The notes below the pieces were generated by a model, which searched no databases, was not told where the DNA came from, and was given only the letters and a program-made list of their open reading frames with translations. A program made the translations under genes and the position numbers. From Geobacter sp. (GTDB taxonomy: Bacteria > Desulfobacterota > Desulfuromonadia > Geobacterales > Geobacteraceae), in assembly GCA_003499925.1 (NCBI GenBank), contig DNRQ01000001.1, positions 4,728-49,677 on the forward strand: DNA of 44,950 bases, given 5' to 3'. This document shows positions 7,811 through 16,127 of this stretch, piece after piece (the stretch's first letter is position 1; every line of letters begins with the position of its first letter).

Positions 7811-8330
7811 AGAAGTCAGACGAGCGCCAATATTGGGAAAGAAAGACCCTGCAGTCTTTGGCAAAATGCGGCAATTGGAAGAAGAACTGTCAACCGTCGC
7901 TCACGGTGAACCTTAGATTGTTAAAGAACAGTGAAAACAATGCCGTTGTCCTGGTCCCCCGCAAAACCGTCCGCTCTTACGGTTTAACTTGAGACTTTCA
8001 AAGCCTGACCCCATCTGACCCACGAAAGGCACTAAAGCCATTCCCTCCCCCGAGATAGCAGATCCTCGAGCAACCCCACCAATTGAGCACTGGCTTACTC
8101 CGCCTCAGGGGTTCATGAAGGATATGCAGTTTTCAAAGACCTCCCCCCGCTCCATCCCCCATCCCCGCGCACGCACGCGAACGAAATAAACCAAGAAGGT
8201 ACCGCGCAGGAGGTGCCGCGGCAAAGTTATGAATTTGTGAATAACCGGTCCCATGGGGTCCCACTTGCTTCAGTTGGGAGGCGATGAGGAGCGTCACGGC
8301 GACCTACGCGTTGCAGGTGTCGTCGGGGCA
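7811..8330. other. Stretch without a supportable gene
   Basis: Directly after the MITE-like element a plus-strand frame of 34 codons (7812-7916) containing RRAPILGKKDPAVFGKMRQL looks protein-like and may be the tail of a gene cut by the rearrangement. It has no start and I cannot name it. The remaining 400 or so bases hold only short, low-quality frames and C-rich DNA. The Fic remnant and the end of the urease cluster follow. Confidence 0.35.
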
Positions 8331-8453
8331 TCAAAGGATGCCAGTTGTGCCGAGAACGTAGCTAAAAAAGTCGGCAGCTGTTCGCTTGTTGCCGCCGGTG
8401 AAAGGCGTGTTCTTGACGACGAAGTAAAGGAGGTTTGCCCCCCTACAAACCAT
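8331..8453 (-). pseudogene. Fic/Doc-domain remnant
   Basis: Forty codons on the minus strand, starting where ureG stops, read NLLYFVVKNTPFTGGNKRTA and then ADFF. This matches the Fic core HPFxDGNKR and its flanking helices, with the catalytic His replaced by Thr and the Asp/Glu by Gly. Both replacements and the loss of the rest of the domain make it inactive. The preceding helix pattern recalls RhuM-type or Doc-type proteins. It is presumably the tail of a gene that was deleted when the right end of the urease cluster was formed. Confidence 0.55.
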
Positions 8454-9070
8454 CATTTCATCAGGCCGCGCTTCTCTATAAATCCTATTATTTCAGCAAC
8501 GCCCTCGCCCTTTTTCAGGTTGCTGAAGATGAAGGGCCGGTCCCCGCGCATCTTTTCGGAGTCCCGGGCCATTACCTCAAGGGATGCACCCACCATCGGT
8601 GCGAGATCGGTCTTGTTGATTATCAGCAGGTCCGATTTCGTTATGCCCGGCCCCCCCTTGCGGGGGATTTTCTCGCCTGCCGAAACGTCGATGACGTAAA
8701 GCGTGAGGTCCGCCAGTTCGGGACTAAAGGTGGCGGACAGGTTGTCGCCGCCGCTCTCCACAAAGATGATGTCAAGGGAAGGAAAGGCGCGGGTCAGCCT
8801 GGCAATAGCCTCCAGGTTGATGGATGCATCCTCCCTGATGGCAGTATGAGGACAGCCGCCGGTCTCCACACCAAGAATCCGCTCCGGGGGGAGCGCCTGG
8901 CTTCGGACCAGAAACTGGGCGTCCTCTTTGGTATAGATGTCATTGGTCACAGCCGCGATTTCATAGCGGTCGCGCATGCGTTTGCACAGAGCTTCCAAAA
9001 GCGCGGTCTTGCCGGAGCCGACAGGCCCGCCAATGCCGATGCGGATGGGTTGTGGGGTGTGCATGTGCAT
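8453..9070 (-). CDS. ureG: Urease accessory GTPase UreG
   Basis: UreG is the SIMIBI-class GTPase that couples GTP hydrolysis to nickel insertion into urease, working in a complex with UreD and UreF in the cytoplasm. The 205-residue protein shows the P-loop GGPVGSGKT (about residues 14-22), the metal-binding Cys-Pro-His of GVETGGCPHTAIRED, the switch region VESGGDNLSATFSPELAD and the base-recognition motif INKTDL. Length and motifs are complete. The N-terminus is short, without the long His-rich extension of some homologues. It is the last gene of the cluster, 30 bases after ureF, and its stop abuts a Fic remnant. Confidence 0.96.
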   Translation of the reverse strand: MHMHTPQPIRIGIGGPVGSGKTALLEALCKRMRDRYEIAAVTNDIYTKEDAQFLVRSQALPPERILGVETGGCPHTAIREDASINLEAIARLTRAFPSLDIIFVESGGDNLSATFSPELADLTLYVIDVSAGEKIPRKGGPGITKSDLLIINKTDLAPMVGASLEVMARDSEKMRGDRPFIFSNLKKGEGVAEIIGFIEKRGLMK

Positions 9071-9100
9071 GTTCTTTCCTTGTATGCGGCTTACCGGTCT

Positions 9101-9787
9101 TCAGGAGCGGAACAGCCTGCTGTATTGGGTTTCATGTCGGCAACTGGCGATGGCCAGGGCAGGTGTGGCATTGCTGAGGCTCTCGTCCGGCAATATCATG
9201 ACATGTTCCACCAGTGCCGGGAGAGATGCTCCCACTTCGTTCAGTATCTGCTGCCCGGCGACCTGTCCCAGCGGCACTGCCTTCAGGGACGCCGAGACCT
9301 GGTTCTCCAACCAGCTCCAGAGATATCCCAGCAGCCCCTCCGCCGCCGGTATGCGCCATGTTGCCGCGGCAAAGGCGAAGGCCGCAGCAAAGGTGATCGG
9401 GCTGACCCGCTCAAGCAGCTCAAGCGACTCTCGCTCCAGCGCCCCCAGGTCACTGAGCAGTCTCGCTAGCGAATATCCCATCTGCATGGTTTCCGCCCGG
9501 AATTCGGAACTCTCGCGCGTCGTGAGCAGGATGCCGTTCCAGTATCCGACCTGCTCCATGCTGCCGCTAAGCCAGGCTTGGTGGAGTCGCAGCCACACAG
9601 GCGCCTCGAAACGGCCGACGCTGAAATGGAGCGAGTCGTGAATCCAGCGGGTGGCGGAGAGGCGGTCATGGACAGTCCCCTCTTCAATCGCCCATTCCAG
9701 CCCCTGCGAATAGCTGTAGGTCCCAACCGGCAAGGCCGGACTGACCAGTTGCAGGAGGCGCAGTAGCGCCGGCGCGGTCAACTGCAT
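9101..9787 (-). CDS. ureF: Urease accessory protein UreF
   Basis: UreF bridges UreD and UreG in the urease activation complex. The 228-residue all-helical protein shows the family landmarks LLQLVSPALPVGTYSYSQGL near the N-terminus, then ESSEFRAETMQMG and LGQVAGQQIL. Its start overlaps the ureE stop by one base (TAATG), implying coupled translation. No signal or membrane segment is seen. Confidence 0.94.
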   Translation of the reverse strand: MQLTAPALLRLLQLVSPALPVGTYSYSQGLEWAIEEGTVHDRLSATRWIHDSLHFSVGRFEAPVWLRLHQAWLSGSMEQVGYWNGILLTTRESSEFRAETMQMGYSLARLLSDLGALERESLELLERVSPITFAAAFAFAAATWRIPAAEGLLGYLWSWLENQVSASLKAVPLGQVAGQQILNEVGASLPALVEHVMILPDESLSNATPALAIASCRHETQYSRLFRS

Positions 9788-10275
9788 TATCCTGCATCCT
9801 CCCCGAAATGATGGATGTGGCTTTTTTCTCCCTGAGCGCTTGCGTGACGGTGACCCCCTCCATAGGCTCCGGCTTCCGGCTCGAACGGCGCGATTTCGTG
9901 AACCACCTTGGCGCCCAGGCCAAGCAGCATCTCATGAAGGACATGATCGTCCTCAAAACGGAGCCAGCCGTCGCCCACCTGGACCGGCACATGGCGGTTC
10001 CCCAGATGGTAGGCGGCGCAGATGAGCTCCCTGGCGGTAGCGCACGAGACCAGCAGCACCGGTTCCGGCGCTGCCACCACCAAGACGATACGGCCATCGT
10101 CGCCCAGCAGGCAGTCTCCGCCTCGCAAGATGGTCCCTCGCTCAAAGAGGAGCGCCACCTCCGCTCCGGACTCAAGGGTTGCCCGCTGGCGGCTCTTTTG
10201 CCGCAAATCGAACGGCAGCACCAGCCGGTCGTCAATCTGCTCCGAGGTCGTGCCGTGATGCCGGATAGTCACCAT
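9787..10275 (-). CDS. ureE: Urease accessory nickel metallochaperone UreE
   Basis: UreE delivers nickel to the UreDFG complex. The 162-residue protein has the N-terminal peptide-binding-like domain (DDRLVLPFDLRQKSRQRATL) and the C-terminal metal-binding ferredoxin-like domain with YHLGNRHVPVQ and DHVLHEMLLGLG. It ends in a moderately His-rich tail (GGGHRHA, then HIHHF). The His in GNRH is the conserved interface nickel ligand. It lies between ureC and ureF in the cluster and is cytosolic. Confidence 0.93.
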   Translation of the reverse strand: MVTIRHHGTTSEQIDDRLVLPFDLRQKSRQRATLESGAEVALLFERGTILRGGDCLLGDDGRIVLVVAAPEPVLLVSCATARELICAAYHLGNRHVPVQVGDGWLRFEDDHVLHEMLLGLGAKVVHEIAPFEPEAGAYGGGHRHASAQGEKSHIHHFGEDAG

Positions 10276-10296
10276 TGTTCCCCCTTTCGCTCATCC

Positions 10297-12003
10297 TTAA
10301 AACAGGAAATACCTCTGCGCCATGGGGAGCAGTTCCAGCGGCTCACAGATGAGCAGTTCGCCGTTCGCGCGCACCTCGTAGCGTTCCGGGTCCACTTCGA
10401 TAAACGGCAGAGCGCCGTTGTGCACCATATCTCCTTTGACCAGTCCACGGGTTCCCCGCACCGCTGCAAGCTGTTTGCGGAGCCCCAGTTGCGCACCGAT
10501 TCCGCACGACAGGGCCGCCTGAGACACGAAGGTAAGGGAGGTGGCATGGCGTGCGGTGCCAAAAGCGGCGAACATGGGGCGGTAATGCACCGGCTGAGGG
10601 GTGGGGATCGAGGCGTTGGGATCCCCCATGGCGGCTGCGGCAATCATCCCCCCTTTAAGGATCAGCGTCGGCTTGACCCCGAAAAAGGCCGGTTTCCAGA
10701 GCACCAGGTCGGCAAATTTTCCAGGTTCCACGGAACCGACCTCGTGGGCGATGCCGTGGGCGATGGCCGGGTTGATGGTGTATTTGGCGATGTAGCGTTT
10801 GACCCGGAAGTTGTCGTTCGCCGCGACGTCGCCCGGCAGGGCGCCGCGCTGCAGCTTCATCTTGTGGGCGGTCTGCCAGGTGCGCATGATGACTTCGCCG
10901 ACCCTTCCCATCGCCTGGGAATCGCTGGAGATCATGCTGAAGGCGCCCATGTCGTGGAGGATGTCCTCCGCAGCAATGGTCTCCCGTCGGATGCGCGATT
11001 CGGCGAAAGCCACATCCTCGGCAATGGCAGGGTCCAGATGGTGGCAGACCATCAGCATGTCAAGGTGCTCGGCGATAGTGTTGACGGTATAGGGGCGGGT
11101 CGGAGTGGTGGAGGAGGGGAGGACATTGGCCACTCCGCATGCCTTGATGATATCCGGCGCATGGCCGCCGCCGGCGCCCTCCGTGTGGTAGGTATGGATG
11201 GTGCGCCCCTTGAACGCCGCCAGGGTCGTCTCCACAAAGCCGGATTCGTTGAGGGTGTCGGTGTGAATGGCCACCTGGACGTCCATCTCTTCGGCCACAT
11301 TCAGGCAATTATCGATGGCTGCGGGGGTCGTGCCCCAGTCCTCATGGAGCTTTAGCCCCATGGCGCCGGCCCTGACCTGTTCGCGCAGCGGTTCGGGGAG
11401 GCTCGCGTTCCCTTTTCCCGTGAAACCGATGTTCATCGGAAAGGCCTCGGCCGCCTGCAACATCCGGTGCAGGTGCCAGGCCCCGGGAGTGCAGGTGGTT
11501 GCGTTGGTCCCTGCAGCCGGCCCCGTGCCGCCGCCGATCATGGTGGTGACGCCCGACATGAGCGCCTCCTCGATCTGCTGCGGGCAGATGAAATGGATGT
11601 GGGTGTCGACGCCGCCGGCGGTGACGAGCATCCCTTCGCCGGCGATGATCTCGGTGCCGGCGCCGATGATGATCGTGACCCCGGACTGGATGTCGGGGTT
11701 GCCCGCCTTACCTATTGCCGCAATGCGGCCGTCCTTGAGTCCGATGTCGGCCTTGACGATCCCCCAGTGATCCACGATCAGGGCATTGGTGATCACCGTA
11801 TCGGCGACCTCCGCCCCGAGCCGCTGGCTTTGCCCCATGCCGTCCCGGATCACCTTGCCGCCTCCGAATTTGACCTCTTCGCCGTAGACGGTGAAGTCCC
11901 GTTCCACCTCTATCCAAAGTTCGGTGTCGGCCAGCCGGATCCGGTCTCCCACCGTGGGACCGTACATTTCCGCGTAGGCCCTGCGATCGATGCTGAGCGT
12001 CAT
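10297..12003 (-). CDS. ureC: Urease subunit alpha
   Basis: The catalytic subunit of the dinickel urease hydrolyses urea to ammonia and carbamate. The 568-residue length is standard. Visible active-site elements are the HIHF metal-binding pair after GGVDTH, the carbamylated Lys in GAMGLKLHEDWG, the His ligands in AIHTDTLNESG and TYHTEGAGGGHAPD, the flap region with CHHLDP, and the Asp ligand in MISSDSQAMGRVGE. Its ATG at 12003 overlaps the ureB stop by four bases. It assembles with UreA and UreB in the cytoplasm. Everything needed for activity is present. Confidence 0.98.
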   Translation of the reverse strand: MTLSIDRRAYAEMYGPTVGDRIRLADTELWIEVERDFTVYGEEVKFGGGKVIRDGMGQSQRLGAEVADTVITNALIVDHWGIVKADIGLKDGRIAAIGKAGNPDIQSGVTIIIGAGTEIIAGEGMLVTAGGVDTHIHFICPQQIEEALMSGVTTMIGGGTGPAAGTNATTCTPGAWHLHRMLQAAEAFPMNIGFTGKGNASLPEPLREQVRAGAMGLKLHEDWGTTPAAIDNCLNVAEEMDVQVAIHTDTLNESGFVETTLAAFKGRTIHTYHTEGAGGGHAPDIIKACGVANVLPSSTTPTRPYTVNTIAEHLDMLMVCHHLDPAIAEDVAFAESRIRRETIAAEDILHDMGAFSMISSDSQAMGRVGEVIMRTWQTAHKMKLQRGALPGDVAANDNFRVKRYIAKYTINPAIAHGIAHEVGSVEPGKFADLVLWKPAFFGVKPTLILKGGMIAAAAMGDPNASIPTPQPVHYRPMFAAFGTARHATSLTFVSQAALSCGIGAQLGLRKQLAAVRGTRGLVKGDMVHNGALPFIEVDPERYEVRANGELLICEPLELLPMAQRYFLF

Positions 12004-12317
12004 GGCGCCTCCCCGAGCGGTCCCATGACTTGGGCGGCGAAGCCGTACACCAGGCGATCGCCGGCCAGCCGTACCAATGTCACGGTCCGCTCCTGACCCG
12101 GCTCGAAGCGCACCGCCGTACCGGAGGGGATGTTCAGCCGAAAGCCGTAGGAAAGGGGCCGGTCGAATTTCAAGGCGCCGTTGGTCTCATAAAAATGGTA
12201 GTGGGAACCGATCTGGATCGGCCGGTCTCCGCTGTTGGCGACACAGAGGGTGACCACCTCGCGCCCCTCGTTCAGAAAAATTTCGTCTGTCTGCAGACGC
12301 ATTTCACCAGGAATCAT
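12000..12317 (-). CDS. ureB: Urease subunit beta
   Basis: This is the small structural beta subunit, 105 residues from the ATG at 12317 (MIPGEM). That start gives the usual UreB N-terminus and follows AAGGAG; upstream in-frame codons are low-complexity and unlikely to be translated. Landmarks are NSGDRPIQIGSHYHFYETN, then KFDRPLSYGFRLNIPSGTAV and FEPGQERTVTLV. It overlaps ureC by four bases and lies 14 bases after ureA, so a separate three-subunit urease is encoded. Confidence 0.96.
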   Translation of the reverse strand: MIPGEMRLQTDEIFLNEGREVVTLCVANSGDRPIQIGSHYHFYETNGALKFDRPLSYGFRLNIPSGTAVRFEPGQERTVTLVRLAGDRLVYGFAAQVMGPLGEAP

Positions 12318-12331
12318 CCCTTGCTCCTTTG

Positions 12332-12634
12332 TCACGGAATCGGGTTGTGCACGGTAACCAGCTTGGTGCCGTCGGGAAAGGTCGCCTCGACCTGTATCTC
12401 CGGGATCATCTCCGGGACCCCCTCCATGACGTCGTCGCGGCACAGGATCTCCATCCCCTCACCCATCAGGCAGGCGACGCTCTTCCCTTCCCGCGCCCCC
12501 TCCATGATGGCGGCGGAGATATAGGCTACCGCCTCCGGGTAGTTGAGCTTCAGCCCTTTTGCCTTGCGCCTCTCGGCCAGCAGGGAGGCGGTGAAGAGCA
12601 GCAGCTTGTCTTTTTCTCTCGGAGTGAGTTCCAT
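12332..12634 (-). CDS. ureA: Urease subunit gamma
   Basis: The gamma subunit, 100 residues, begins MELTPREKDKLLLFTASLLA and contains LNYPEAVAYISAAIMEGAR and VEATFPDGTKLVTVHNPI, the canonical UreA sequence. It contributes to the trimeric scaffold of the enzyme. It lies ten bases after ureD with a good ribosome-binding site. Confidence 0.97.
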   Translation of the reverse strand: MELTPREKDKLLLFTASLLAERRKAKGLKLNYPEAVAYISAAIMEGAREGKSVACLMGEGMEILCRDDVMEGVPEMIPEIQVEATFPDGTKLVTVHNPIP

Positions 12635-12643
12635 CGTTTCTCC

Positions 12644-13492
12644 TTATGTGTTCCAGATGCGGGGCGGACAGGCGTCGTTGCCGCCAAGCCAGGGGCGCAG
12701 CAGCCGCCAGAGCGCGGTGAAGTAGCTCCTGGCGCGCTCCGAGGAATCCCCCAGGTAGCGCGCGACCAGCAGTTCCGGAAAGAGCGTGATCCCGAAACGG
12801 TCGGCGCCGCCGTCCACGACACCCACCCGCCGGCAGGCGGCCAACAGTTCCTCGCTCGCCTCCCTTCCCGCCGCCACCAGGGTGGCGGTCACCGGATGGC
12901 CGGCAAGGCCGATGGGTGACGCCAGCAGCTGGTCACCCCCTTCCAACCGGCCGTAATCTCCCCAAAGAAGCGCCCCGTCCCGGTGAATCTCGGTGGTCTG
13001 ACGCCAAAGCCCCTCGGTGAACCGCTCCCCGGAAGCGGTCCGCCCCAGGCAGGTTATCTCCCAACCAAGGAAAGAAGCCGTGCCGCTCAGATGGACCCGG
13101 GTCAAAAGCTCCGCATGGGCGCCGTCGAAAATGATGGTTTCCTGGGGCAGCCATTCGAGGAGCGCTCCGTCGCCGATGGTCAGTTGTACGGACTGTCGGG
13201 CCGGGCGGCCTCCCGACCGGTACCATTTGGCCGCACCGGGGGTGGTAATCAGTGTGTGGCAACCGGCAGAGAGCCCGGCTTCAATTTCGAGCCGGTCAGC
13301 GCCGGCCACGCCGCCCGGCGGATGCAGCAGGATGGTCTGACAGGTGCCGGGGCCTTCGGGATAGAGCGGCTTTTGCACCTGGAGAGGTCCGCTGTGGCGC
13401 CGCCTGACCAGCGTGGTCCGTCCCGCCCGCAGGGCGTACTCGAGATGCAATTGGGCGCTCCAGCCGCTTGGCACACTGTCTCCCCGGTCCAC
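12644..13492 (-). CDS. ureD: Urease accessory protein UreD
   Basis: UreD (UreH) binds apo-urease and provides the tunnel through which nickel reaches the active site. The 282-residue protein shows LLHPPGGVAGADRLEI, TTPGAAKWYRS and LEWLPQETIIFDGA, all family hallmarks. It is the first urease gene after the transporter genes and begins only three bases beyond the urtE stop, so transport and hydrolysis genes are one transcription unit. Confidence 0.94.
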   Translation of the reverse strand: MDRGDSVPSGWSAQLHLEYALRAGRTTLVRRRHSGPLQVQKPLYPEGPGTCQTILLHPPGGVAGADRLEIEAGLSAGCHTLITTPGAAKWYRSGGRPARQSVQLTIGDGALLEWLPQETIIFDGAHAELLTRVHLSGTASFLGWEITCLGRTASGERFTEGLWRQTTEIHRDGALLWGDYGRLEGGDQLLASPIGLAGHPVTATLVAAGREASEELLAACRRVGVVDGGADRFGITLFPELLVARYLGDSSERARSYFTALWRLLRPWLGGNDACPPRIWNT

Positions 13493-13495
13493 GCG

Positions 13496-14197
13496 CTACA
13501 GCGCCAGACAGTCCCTTACCTTATCCGTCTCCATCTCTGTACCGGCGCCGCTCTTGATGATCTCGCCCCGCGCCATGACCAGGTAATGGTCGGCTAGCGC
13601 GCGGGCGAAGTCGTAATACTGCTCTACCAGGAGGATAGCCATGTCGCCACGCTGGGCCAGCGTGCGGATGACCCGCTCGATATCCTTGATGATGGAGGGC
13701 TGAATCCCCTCAGTCGGCTCGTCCAGGATCAGGAGCCTCGGCTGCATGACCAGTGCGCGTGCGATGGCGAGCTGCTGCTGCTGGCCTCCGGACAGGTCCC
13801 CTCCGCGCCTGCGGAGCATCTCCTTCAGAACCGGAAACATTTCGAAAATCTCCACGGGTATGACCCTCGCCTCGCACCGTTTCTTCGCGGCAAAGCCCAT
13901 GAGCAGATTTTCTTCCACCGTCAGTCGCGCAAAAATTTCCCGCCCCTGCGGGACGTAACCGATCCCCATCTTTGCCCTCGCATGCGAGGGCAACGCGGTA
14001 ATATTCTTGCCGTCAAAGGTGATCACCCCTGCTGCTGCCGGCAAAAGTCCCATGAGGCACTTGAGCAGGGTGCTTTTGCCGACGCCGTTGCGCCCGAGCA
14101 GGGCGGTACACCCCCCCTGCGGCACGGAGAACTCCACGCCGCGCAAGGTGTGGCTGCCACCGTAATACTGATCGAGATTTTTTACCGTAAGCATCAT
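13496..14197 (-). CDS. urtE: Urea ABC transporter ATPase UrtE
   Basis: UrtE is one of two ATPases of the urea importer, similar to LivF. From the ATG at 14197 (MMLTVKNLDQYYGG) it has 233 residues; a longer upstream reading is rejected because it would run through urtD. Walker A is GRNGVGKST, the signature is LSGGQQQQLAIARAL, and Walker B is LLILDEPTEGIQP. The switch His of most ATPases is replaced by EQYYDFA, as is usual in LivF/UrtE proteins. It follows urtD immediately (the stop codon is one base away) and precedes ureD. Confidence 0.94.
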   Translation of the reverse strand: MMLTVKNLDQYYGGSHTLRGVEFSVPQGGCTALLGRNGVGKSTLLKCLMGLLPAAAGVITFDGKNITALPSHARAKMGIGYVPQGREIFARLTVEENLLMGFAAKKRCEARVIPVEIFEMFPVLKEMLRRRGGDLSGGQQQQLAIARALVMQPRLLILDEPTEGIQPSIIKDIERVIRTLAQRGDMAILLVEQYYDFARALADHYLVMARGEIIKSGAGTEMETDKVRDCLAL

Positions 14198-14198
14198 A

Positions 14199-15026
14199 TC
14201 AGCGCCCCAGGTAGACTTCGATGACCCGTTCATCATTTTGGACCTTTGCCGCCGGCCCTTCCGCAAGTACGCTCCCCTCGTGGAGGACGGTGATGGTTCT
14301 GGCTATGCTGTTGACGAATGCCATGTCATGTTCCACAACCACAATGGAGCGGCCGCCGGCAAGGGATTTCAGCAGCTCGGCCGTATGCTCGGTTTCCTGG
14401 TCGGTCATGCCGGCCACCGGCTCGTCGAGCAGGAGCAGTTGCGGCTCCTGCATCAGCAGCATGCCGATCTCCAGCCACTGCTTCTGGCCATGGGAGAGCA
14501 GCCCGGCCGGCCGGCGCGCCTGCTCGGTCAGATTGATGAGCGCCATGGTTGACGCGATCCGATCCTTTTGTTCCGAGGTGAGACGGGTGAAGAGGGTATG
14601 CCAGACCCCCTTGTCCGTCTTCATGGCAATCTCGAGATTTTCAAATACCGAATGGCGTTCAAAAACGCTCGGTTTCTGGAATTTCCTGCCGATGCCGGCA
14701 TGTGCGATTTCAGGTTCGGACAGTTTGGTGAGGTCGATGGTCTGCCCGAAAAACGCGCTCCCCTGCTGAGGCCTGGTCTTGCCGGTGATGACATCCATCA
14801 TGGTGGTTTTGCCGGCGCCGTTGGGTCCGATGATGCAGCGCAGCTCTCCCGCGTCGATGGTGAGTGTCAACGCGTTCAGGGCCTTGAAGCCGTCGAAGCT
14901 GACGGTGACGTCCTCCAGGTAGAGGATCGGGCCGTGGGAAACGTCGACCACCCCGGCCGCGTAGGCGTGCCCCAGCCCGGTCACCTCGCCGCTGTGGTCT
15001 CCGGTCACCTTCAATAGCTCTTTCAC
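14199..15026 (-). CDS. urtD: Urea ABC transporter ATPase UrtD
   Basis: UrtD is the LivG-like ATPase of the importer. A GTG at 15026 overlapping the urtC stop (GTGA) is chosen as start and gives 275 residues; a longer frame upstream runs inside urtC in another frame. A short N-terminal extension precedes YLEDVTVSFDGFKAL. Walker A is GPNGAGKTT, the signature is LLSHGQKQWLEIGMLL (the degenerate form typical of UrtD), Walker B is LLLLDEPVAGMT, and the switch His lies in VVVEHDMAFV. It forms the nucleotide-binding pair with UrtE under the permeases. Confidence 0.93.
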   Translation of the reverse strand: MKELLKVTGDHSGEVTGLGHAYAAGVVDVSHGPILYLEDVTVSFDGFKALNALTLTIDAGELRCIIGPNGAGKTTMMDVITGKTRPQQGSAFFGQTIDLTKLSEPEIAHAGIGRKFQKPSVFERHSVFENLEIAMKTDKGVWHTLFTRLTSEQKDRIASTMALINLTEQARRPAGLLSHGQKQWLEIGMLLMQEPQLLLLDEPVAGMTDQETEHTAELLKSLAGGRSIVVVEHDMAFVNSIARTITVLHEGSVLAEGPAAKVQNDERVIEVYLGR

Positions 15027-16126
15027 GCCCTTTTCCCCCTCATTTTGCCCAAAAGGCCGACCACGCCGGCCGGCATGAACAGGGTGACCAGAATGAAGAG
15101 CAGCCCGAGAAAGTAGAGCCAGTAATCGGGGAACGCCACCGTAAACCAGCTCTTGGCGCCGTTCACGAGCCCTGCCCCCAGAAGCCCCCCGACCAGTGAC
15201 CCGCGTCCGCCGACGGCGACCCAGATCGCTATCTCGATGGAGTTGGCAGGGGACATCTCGCTCGGATTGATGATCCCCACCTGGGGTACGTAGAGGGCGC
15301 CGGCGATGCCGCACAAAACGGCCGACAGGGTCCAGACAAACAGTTTGTACCCCAGAGGGTTGTAGCCGGAGAACATCAGCCGGCTTTCCGCATCGCGGAT
15401 GGCGGTGAGGATACGCCCCAGCTTGGAGGTGATGATGAAGCGGCACAAGATCAGCGCCAGCGCCAGATAGAGGCCGGTGCAGAGATAGAGGGAAAGTTTC
15501 GTTGCGTGGTTTGCCAAAGGGAAGCCGAGCATCCGTTTGAAATCGGTGAAGCCGTTGTTGCCGCCGAAGCCGGTTTCATTCCTGAAGAACAGGAGCATGA
15601 AGGCGAAGGTCATGGCCTGGGTGATGATCGAGAAATATACCCCCTTGATGCGGGATCTGAAGGCGAAGAATCCGAATGTCAGGGCAAGCAAGCCCGGCAC
15701 GAGTAGCACCATCAGCGCCGCGAACCAGAACTGGTCGAAACCGTACCAGTACCAGGGAAGTTCCTTCCAGTCGAGAAAGACCATGAAGTCCGGCAGGGAA
15801 CTGCCCGACACCCCCTCCCTGCCGATGGTGCGCATCAGATGCATCCCCATGGCGTACCCGCCCAGGGCGAAGAACAGGCCGTGGCCCAGGCTCAATATGC
15901 CGGTGTAACCCCAGACCAGATCCATGGCGAGAGCGACCACGGCATAGCACATGATCTTGCCGAGCAGTCCGATCATGTAGTCGCTGACATGCAGAGGACT
16001 CTCCGGGGCCAGCCAGATATTCAGGACCGGGATCAAAACAATGAAAAATGCGCCGTATCCGGCCATCCCGAGCCAACCCGGTACTCCGAACAGTTCTTTG
16101 ATGCGTGTCACGATCAGGCCGCTCAT
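15023..16126 (-). CDS. urtC: Urea ABC transporter permease UrtC
   Basis: A LivM-type inner-membrane permease, 367 residues from the ATG at 16126 (MSGLIVTRIKEL). It has about nine to ten hydrophobic spans. The family signature appears as LSLGHGLFFALGGYAMGM and, near the C-terminus, GRGSLVGGLLGAGLVNG. A long loop between spans (ELPWYWYGFDQFWFAA) is typical of UrtC. It starts one base after the urtB stop and overlaps urtD by four bases. Confidence 0.94.
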   Translation of the reverse strand: MSGLIVTRIKELFGVPGWLGMAGYGAFFIVLIPVLNIWLAPESPLHVSDYMIGLLGKIMCYAVVALAMDLVWGYTGILSLGHGLFFALGGYAMGMHLMRTIGREGVSGSSLPDFMVFLDWKELPWYWYGFDQFWFAALMVLLVPGLLALTFGFFAFRSRIKGVYFSIITQAMTFAFMLLFFRNETGFGGNNGFTDFKRMLGFPLANHATKLSLYLCTGLYLALALILCRFIITSKLGRILTAIRDAESRLMFSGYNPLGYKLFVWTLSAVLCGIAGALYVPQVGIINPSEMSPANSIEIAIWVAVGGRGSLVGGLLGAGLVNGAKSWFTVAFPDYWLYFLGLLFILVTLFMPAGVVGLLGKMRGKRA

Positions 16127-16127
16127 A

